From the NCBI GenBank assembly GCA_035646535.1, contig DASRPD010000072.1:1-27389 (forward strand): a DNA stretch of 27,389 nucleotides, written 5' to 3'. The notes under the pieces were generated by a model. The model searched no databases. It was not told the origin of the DNA and saw nothing but the letters and a program-made list of their open reading frames with translations. The DNA comes from DASRPD01 sp035646535. Its GTDB lineage: Bacteria > Actinomycetota > Acidimicrobiia > IMCC26256 > JANYLB01. Positions 22,762 through 27,389 of this stretch are shown here, piece after piece. Numbering within the stretch: the first letter of the stretch is position 1; each line of letters begins with the position of its first letter. The translations under genes were made by a program, and so were the position numbers.

Positions 22762-23456
22762 CCGTCACGCCACCGCACGTGCTCGTCGTCGAGGATGATC
22801 CGACAGTGAGTGAGGTCGTTGTGCGCTACCTCGAGCGCGAGGGTCTCACGGTGGACGCGGTCGGTGACGGCCAGGCCGCGCTCGACCACGCGGCCCGACA
22901 ATGGCCGGACCTCGTGGTCCTCGACCTCATGTTGCCCGGGATCGACGGTCTCGAGGTCTGCCGGCGCCTGCGGGAGGACGCGCCGGTGCCGGTGATCATG
23001 CTCACCGCCCGAGGCGACGAAGACGACCGCGTGATGGGTCTGGAGCTCGGCGCGGACGACTACATCGCCAAGCCGTTCTCGCCGCGTGAGCTCACCGCTC
23101 GCGTGAAGGCGGTCTTGCGTCGAGCCGCGGGAACGGTGTCGCCGAGTGAGGAGCTGCCCGACGAGATCGAGGCCGGGGATCTGTGCATCCAGGTCGCGGC
23201 CCACGACGTGCGCAAGGGAGGCGTTCCCGTGGCGCTCACGGCCCGCGAGTTCGACCTCGTCGTGTTCCTGGCGGCGCGTCCGCGGCGTGCGTTTCGTCGG
23301 GAGGAGCTGCTGGAGCGAGTCTGGGGTTATACCTACGGCGACACCGCCACGGTGACGGTGCACGTGCGCCGCCTGCGCGAGAAGCTCGAGGACGACCCTG
23401 CCTCGCCCCGGCATCTCTCGACCGTCTGGGGCGTCGGGTACCGGTGGGACCCGTGA
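22755..23456 (+). CDS. OmpR/PhoB-type response regulator
   Basis: A 233-aa protein. ATG 22755 is used; GTG 22758, which makes a GTGA overlap with the upstream stop, is equally plausible. The receiver domain (8-125) has the acidic pocket VVEDD (11-15), phospho-acceptor Asp57 in LVVLDLMLPGIDG, Thr84 in MLTARGDEDD and Lys106 in YIAKPFSPREL. The C-terminal winged helix (about 140-230) includes LTAREFDLVVFLAARP, EELLERVWGY and TVTVHVRRLREKLEDDP, the recognition helix of the OmpR family. Its gene ends within the kinase start, so the pair is cotranslated. It probably regulates this operon and/or the divergent one. Confidence 0.95.
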   Translation: MVTVTPPHVLVVEDDPTVSEVVVRYLEREGLTVDAVGDGQAALDHAARQWPDLVVLDLMLPGIDGLEVCRRLREDAPVPVIMLTARGDEDDRVMGLELGADDYIAKPFSPRELTARVKAVLRRAAGTVSPSEELPDEIEAGDLCIQVAAHDVRKGGVPVALTAREFDLVVFLAARPRRAFRREELLERVWGYTYGDTATVTVHVRRLREKLEDDPASPRHLSTVWGVGYRWDP

Positions 23457-24688
23457 GCCCGACCCCCCGTCGGTGGGTTCCAGTGCTCTCGGCCGGCCTC
23501 GGAGGACTCGCGCTGTGTGTGATGACGGCGCTCGCGACCTCGATGTCGGCGGCAGATGCCTTCGAGCTGATCGGCATTGCCGCCGGGATCGCGCTGATCG
23601 GCATTCCGGTCGGCCTGCTGGTGCTGCGTGCCCTGCGCACTCGGCCGCTGGGTGTGCAGTGTGCGGCACTCGCGCTGACGACGACCGGATCGCTGATGCT
23701 CGGCGCCTTGGCCGCCGCCCAGGCGATGTTCATCTCCGAGCACGATCTCGCCGCGCTGTCCGTTGTGCTCGTCGCTTCGGGAACCGCGGGCGTGATCACA
23801 TCCCTGCTCCTCGGTGCCCGAATCGGCGCGGCGAGCAGTGATCTCGTCGAGACCGCGCGGCGGATCGGCGGCGAGAACCCAGTCGGTCCGGTCCGGGTGG
23901 TCGACGCTCCCCGGGAGCTGGCGCGCCTGGGCGAGGAGCTCGCGGAGATGGAGATCCGTCTCGAAGCGGCGCGCCGCGCCGAGCGGACCCTCGAGGCGTC
24001 GCGGCGTGAGCTCGTGGCATGGGTATCACACGATCTGCGCACGCCGCTCTCCGGCATCCGCGCCATCGTGGAAGCATTGGAGGACGGTGTCGTCGACGAT
24101 CCGGCCACCGTCGCTCGCTACCACCGGACCCTGCGGGAAGAGGCCGATCACCTCGCCGCTCTCGTCGACGACCTCTTCGAGTTGAGCCGCACCCAGGCCG
24201 GCGCGCTGCACCTCCGGTTCGCCCGGGTCTCGTTGAGCGACCTGGTGTCGGATGCGTTGGCGAGCTCGGCGCCCGTCGCGGCGGCCAAGGGAGTGAAGCT
24301 CGAAGGGCGGGTGGTCGGTCCGCCGCCCGAGCTCGACGCGTCAGCCCCGGAGGTACTGCGGGTGCTGCGCAACCTGTTGGAGAACGCCATCCGCCACACG
24401 CCGAGCGATGGCTCGATCCTCGTCGAAGCCGGGATCGACGACGACGCGCCCGAATCCGTTTACGTCTCGGTGCACGACAGTGGCGGTGGGGTGCCCGAGG
24501 ACGACCTCGACCGCATCTTTGACGTCGCGTTCCAGGTGGATCACGCGCGTACGCCGGGCTCGGGCGCCGGTCTCGGTCTCGCGATCGCGAAAGGGTTCGC
24601 GGACGCGCACCAAGGCGAGATCACCGTGTGCAATGAGAGTGGTGGCGCCCGGTTCACCCTGCGGCTGCCCTGCGAACGCGCCGAGTGA
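23453..24688 (+). CDS. Sensor histidine kinase
   Basis: A 411-aa protein from GTG 23453 (GTGA overlap with the regulator). Four hydrophobic segments occupy about residues 7-120 (VLSAGLGGLALCVMTALAT, LIGIAAGIALIGIPVGLLVL, LALTTTGSLMLGALAAAQAM, LSVVLVASGTAGVITSLLL). There is very little external loop, so the signal is probably sensed within or near the membrane. A HAMP-like linker and coiled coil (DLVETARRIGG, then ELARLGEELAEMEIRLEAA) precede the HisKA domain, with phospho-acceptor His193 in WVSHDLRTPLSG. The ATPase domain has the N box NLLENAIRHTPSDG, G1 VHDSGGGVPEDDL and G2 GSGAGLGLAIAKG. Its stop overlaps the epimerase start. Confidence 0.94.
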   Translation: MSPTPRRWVPVLSAGLGGLALCVMTALATSMSAADAFELIGIAAGIALIGIPVGLLVLRALRTRPLGVQCAALALTTTGSLMLGALAAAQAMFISEHDLAALSVVLVASGTAGVITSLLLGARIGAASSDLVETARRIGGENPVGPVRVVDAPRELARLGEELAEMEIRLEAARRAERTLEASRRELVAWVSHDLRTPLSGIRAIVEALEDGVVDDPATVARYHRTLREEADHLAALVDDLFELSRTQAGALHLRFARVSLSDLVSDALASSAPVAAAKGVKLEGRVVGPPPELDASAPEVLRVLRNLLENAIRHTPSDGSILVEAGIDDDAPESVYVSVHDSGGGVPEDDLDRIFDVAFQVDHARTPGSGAGLGLAIAKGFADAHQGEITVCNESGGARFTLRLPCERAE

Positions 24689-25737
24689 GGGTTCTCGTCA
24701 CCGGCGGCGCCGGTTTCATCGGCAGTCACATCACTGAGGCGCTGCTCGGCGCCGGTCACGAAGTCGTCGTCGTCGATGTGCTTCATCCCGCAGCGCACCG
24801 CGGCGAGCCGACAGACCTCGACCAGCGGGCCGAGTATCGGTGGCACGACGTCGGCGACCGCATCGCGCTGCGCCGCGCGGTCGCCGGTTGCGACGCGATC
24901 TGCCATCAGGCCGCGATGGTCGGCCTCGGCGTCGACTTCGGCGACGTCACCGACTATGTGACCCACAACGACCTCGGTACCGCCGTCCTCCTCCAGGCGC
25001 TGCACGAACAGGGCTTTGCCGGACGACTCGTGCTCGCGAGCAGCATGGTCGTATACGGCGAGGGTCGCTACCGGTGCGCGGAGCACGGCCTCGTGCGGCC
25101 TGGACCCCGAGATACGGCCGCGCTCGAACAGGGCCACTACGAGGCCGGCTGCCCGGAGTGCGGGCGGGATCTCGTCCCGGAGGCGGTCCCCGAGGACGCC
25201 TCGGTGGACCCGCGGAACGTGTACGCGGCAACGAAGCTGCACCAAGAGCACCTGTGCGGCGCGTTCGTGATCGAACACTCCGGTGTGGTCGCCACGATGC
25301 TCCGCTACCACAACGTGTACGGGCCGAGGATGCCGCGCGACACGCCGTACGCCGGTGTGGCGAGCCTCTTTCGCAGCGGACTCGAGCGGGGCGAAGCGCC
25401 GCGCGTGTTCGAGGATGGCGGCCAGATCCGCGACTTCGTCCACGTTCGCGACGTGGCCCGAGCGAACGTGCTCGCGCTCACGAGGCCGGAGCCCGTTGCC
25501 GGTGCCCTGAACATCGCCAGCGGTGCGCCGCACACGATCCTCGATGCAGCCGTCGCGCTCAGTCGAGCGTTCGGTGAGCGTGCACCGTCGCCCGCGGTGG
25601 TCGGCGGGTGGCGCGCCGGTGATGTCCGCCACGTCTTCGCGTCAGCCGAGCGGGCGCGCGACCGGCTCGGGTTCGTCGCCGAGGTGGACTTCGACGCCGG
25701 GATGCGCGAGCTCGCGAGCGCGCCGCTGCGTCGGTGA
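24685..25737 (+). CDS. NAD-dependent epimerase/dehydratase (extended SDR), dTDP-L-rhamnose 4-epimerase-like
   Basis: A 350-aa protein from GTG 24685, overlapping the kinase stop by 4 nt. MRVLVTGGAGFIGSHI has the GxxGxxG dinucleotide motif. SSMVVYGEG supplies the Ser, and NVYAATK the catalytic Tyr180 and Lys184. RYHNVYGPRMP, ARVFEDGG-like PRVFEDGGQIRDFVHVRDVA and LNIASGAPHTI are the usual sugar-nucleotide-binding segments. The layout matches the subfamily around dTDP-L-rhamnose 4-epimerase. An insert after the YGEG motif carries Cys131-x2-His134 and Cys156-x2-Cys159 (YRCAEHG, GCPECGR), looking like a zinc-ribbon. It would supply a nucleotide sugar for the GT2/GT-C proteins next door. The precise sugar is unknown. 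Confidence 0.9.
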   Translation: MRVLVTGGAGFIGSHITEALLGAGHEVVVVDVLHPAAHRGEPTDLDQRAEYRWHDVGDRIALRRAVAGCDAICHQAAMVGLGVDFGDVTDYVTHNDLGTAVLLQALHEQGFAGRLVLASSMVVYGEGRYRCAEHGLVRPGPRDTAALEQGHYEAGCPECGRDLVPEAVPEDASVDPRNVYAATKLHQEHLCGAFVIEHSGVVATMLRYHNVYGPRMPRDTPYAGVASLFRSGLERGEAPRVFEDGGQIRDFVHVRDVARANVLALTRPEPVAGALNIASGAPHTILDAAVALSRAFGERAPSPAVVGGWRAGDVRHVFASAERARDRLGFVAEVDFDAGMRELASAPLRR

Positions 25738-25772
25738 CCCCTCGCCGGCACGGAACGCCACGGCCGGCCCAC

Positions 25773-25778
25773 TAGCCT
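25773..25778 (+). promoter_or_regulatory. Possible -10 element before the terminal gene
   Basis: TAGCCT fits the TANNNT pattern and lies in the 99-nt gap after the epimerase. It would give a leader of roughly 50 nt before the TTG at 25837. No -35 is evident. Confidence 0.3.
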
Positions 25779-25836
25779 CGACCCACCATCATGGGGGCGC
25801 CCGCTCCCGGAAGTCCGGCTCGCGGGAGATTGTGGA

Positions 25837-27389
25837 TTGACGACCGGAGTCGCGATCGTCGAGCGGTTCCGGTCCCTCGCGCGCAACTTGGTTCGGAAGA
25901 CTGCCGGCCCGGTGATCGGGGCCTGCTTGCTCGCGGTCGTGGGCCTGCTCGCTGCGGCGGAGCCCGCATCGGCGGTGTCGAGAGTGCCGCGAGCGGCGCC
26001 GCCCGCGGGTGCTGCTGACAGGGCGGGGCCGGGAGTGCGCCGGGTCCTCGTGATCTCGTTGCCGGGCGTCGGCTGGCGCGATGTCGACGCGGACCGCACG
26101 CCGAACCTCGCGGGGCTGTTCCGCGTGAGCGCCCTGGCCAACCTCTCGACTCGGGCACCAACGCTGCGTACGGACCTCGCCGGTGGCTACGTGACGTTCG
26201 GGGCCGGGGACAAGGCGGTCGGGCCGGCCACGCTGGACGCCGGCGAGGCCTTCGGGGTCGACGAGCCCTTCGGCGCCGGTACAGCAGGCGAGGCATTCCG
26301 GCGCCGGACCGACGACTCGGTCTCGCAGGGAATCGTCCACCTGGGGATCGAGGCGATCCGATCGGCGAACGCGACGAGCCTGTGGGAGGCCGATGTCGGG
26401 GTGCTCGGTGCCGCGCTCGACGCCGGTGGTTTCAGGGGCGCCGTGATCGCGAACGCCGACCTGGACACTGCCGAGATGATCGAGCCGATCGTGACGTCGC
26501 CGTACCACCGCGAGGCCGCCGCCGCGCTCATGGACCCCCGCGGTGTGGTCGGCGCCGGGCGCGTCGACCCGGCTCTGCTGCGTCGCGACCCCAACGCGCC
26601 GTTCGGCGCTCGACTCGCCCCCGAAGCCGTCCGGCGTGCGTTCTCGGACGTCTTCACGGATGGCTCGGTCGTGCTCGTGGAGGGATCGGACATCGTGCGC
26701 GCCGACGCGTATGCGGCGGGCCAGACACCGGATGCTCGGATGAGTCTGCGCGCCGACGCGCTGGGGTGGACGGACGACCTCGTCGGCTTGCTGATGGAGC
26801 AGGTCGACCTGGAGCGTGATGCCGTGCTCGTGATGGGGCCGGCACCGTCGCCCCGAGACCGTCGCGCCCTCACCGTGGTGGCGCTCCACGCTCCCGGCTT
26901 CACCGGTGGGTTGCTGCGGTCTCCCACCACGCAACGGTCCGGCTACGTGCAACTCATGGATCTGGCGCCGAGCGTGCTCGATGTCGTCGGGATCGAGCGA
27001 CCCGATTCGATGCGCGGTCGCCCGGTGGCCCAATCGGGTGGCGGCACGCTGACCCAACGGCGAGCAACGCTGGTCGACAGTGACCGAGCGGCGCGCTTTC
27101 GGGCCGAGATCCGCGATCCGCTGGCGCTGGGCTTCGTCGCGGCCGAGATTCTCCTGGCGGCAGCCGCAGTCATCGTCCTTGCCCGCTCGCAGTCGCGCGG
27201 GCGACGCGCCCTGGTCGTGGCGGCACGCGCGATCCTCGGTCTCGTGGTCGCGGTGTTCCTGGCTCGCCTCGTGCCGTTCCACGACATCGGTGCGGGCGCG
27301 TACTTCGCGTTCGTGGTTGCGCTGGGTGTGGGCATCGGATCGGCCGTCGGTCTCGTGGGCCGGCGCGATCGGATCGATCCGACCATCGC
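25837..27389 (+). CDS. Membrane-anchored alkaline-phosphatase-superfamily-like protein, 3'-truncated
   Basis: An open frame of 517 complete codons runs off the window end. TTG 25837 is the best start, with GGGAG at 25824-25828; no good ATG/GTG exists near it. Residues 27-47 form a signal or anchor helix (VIGACLLAVVGLLAAAEPASA). The ectodomain starts with RVLVISLPGVGWRDVD and TPNLAGLF, the N-terminal strand and TPNL motif of the alkaline phosphatase/sulfatase fold. It then has TRAPTLRTDLAGGYVTFGAGD and closes with SGYVQLMDLAPSVLDVVGIERP, the usual C-terminal signature. The first metal-binding Asp of the classic family is replaced in SLPGVGW. Three more helices follow (about 429-448, 455-472, 489-508), suggesting a polytopic C-terminus. 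It could modify or hydrolyse phospho-glycans outside the membrane; activity is unproven. Confidence 0.8.
   Translation, partial: MTTGVAIVERFRSLARNLVRKTAGPVIGACLLAVVGLLAAAEPASAVSRVPRAAPPAGAADRAGPGVRRVLVISLPGVGWRDVDADRTPNLAGLFRVSALANLSTRAPTLRTDLAGGYVTFGAGDKAVGPATLDAGEAFGVDEPFGAGTAGEAFRRRTDDSVSQGIVHLGIEAIRSANATSLWEADVGVLGAALDAGGFRGAVIANADLDTAEMIEPIVTSPYHREAAAALMDPRGVVGAGRVDPALLRRDPNAPFGARLAPEAVRRAFSDVFTDGSVVLVEGSDIVRADAYAAGQTPDARMSLRADALGWTDDLVGLLMEQVDLERDAVLVMGPAPSPRDRRALTVVALHAPGFTGGLLRSPTTQRSGYVQLMDLAPSVLDVVGIERPDSMRGRPVAQSGGGTLTQRRATLVDSDRAARFRAEIRDPLALGFVAAEILLAAAAVIVLARSQSRGRRALVVAARAILGLVVAVFLARLVPFHDIGAGAYFAFVVALGVGIGSAVGLVGRRDRIDPTI

Noticed and set aside
22410..23669. 419-codon minus-strand frame across the response regulator
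   Set aside because: Antisense shadow; the plus strand encodes clear receiver and winged-helix domains.
25789..27282. 497-codon open frame on the minus strand
   Set aside because: Its translation is Arg/Gly/Asp-rich with no recognisable domain; the plus-strand frame has a signal helix, alkaline-phosphatase-fold signatures and membrane helices.
1..27389. CRISPR array, tRNA/rRNA, transposase or phage genes
   Set aside because: No regularly spaced repeats, cloverleaf-like sequence or mobile-element protein was found on reading either strand.

Overview
The window reads as a chromosomal segment from a very GC-rich actinobacterium (phylum Actinomycetota). Support comes from frequent GTG/TTG starts, long chains of genes joined by 4-nt ATGA/GTGA overlaps, apparent leaderless promoters (TANNNT followed 6-7 nt later by GTG), a probable F420-dependent luciferase-like oxidoreductase, and a beta-phosphoglucomutase-like/GH65 gene pair that resembles Rv3400/Rv3401 of Mycobacterium tuberculosis. 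An Acidimicrobiia-like uncultured lineage is my guess for the class, at low confidence. I see no tRNA, rRNA, CRISPR, transposase, integrase or phage gene. The region is densely coding, and no gene-free stretch exceeds about 200 nt.

Layout: 1-662 is the 3' part of a luciferase-like monooxygenase, closed by a long hairpin (679-746). 792-1735 is a compact divergent arsenic locus (arsR / arsI) with a visible promoter and palindromic operator between the genes. 1897-3230 is a coupled hotdog thioesterase/crotonase pair for acyl-CoA metabolism, followed by a small membrane protein (3319-3729). 3775-6580 on the minus strand holds an unknown 205-aa protein, a Cof-type HAD phosphatase and a fatty-acid-hydroxylase/sterol-desaturase-type membrane enzyme. 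6728-10270 is a large secreted lipoprotein with a divergent subtilisin-like domain and an FG-GAP/VCBS-like beta-propeller. It is flanked by a short imperfect direct repeat. 10313-12223 (minus) is a BcsA-like processive glycosyltransferase with a C-terminal PilZ (c-di-GMP) domain. 12406-16657 is a carbohydrate cluster: beta-phosphoglucomutase-like HAD, GH65 phosphorylase/hydrolase and a lipocalin-like DUF7064-type protein. 16781-17506 (minus) is an unknown membrane protein.

17614-25737 is the most system-like part. Two operons diverge from a 112-nt region (21264-21375), each beginning with what looks like a leaderless GTG start. The left arm (minus) is GT2 glycosyltransferase, DUF2064 nucleotidyl/glycosyltransferase, methyltransferase, a cytochrome-b/molybdopterin (sulfite-oxidase fold) fusion and a four-helix membrane protein. 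The right arm (plus) is a polytopic GT-C-like membrane protein, OmpR-type response regulator, histidine kinase and an epimerase with a CxxH/CxxC insert. Every junction in both arms is a short stop/start overlap. I infer a coordinately made envelope-glycan synthesis/modification system with a periplasmic redox module and its own two-component control. The window ends inside a further membrane-anchored alkaline-phosphatase-superfamily-like protein (25837 onward), which starts with TTG and has no stop within the window.
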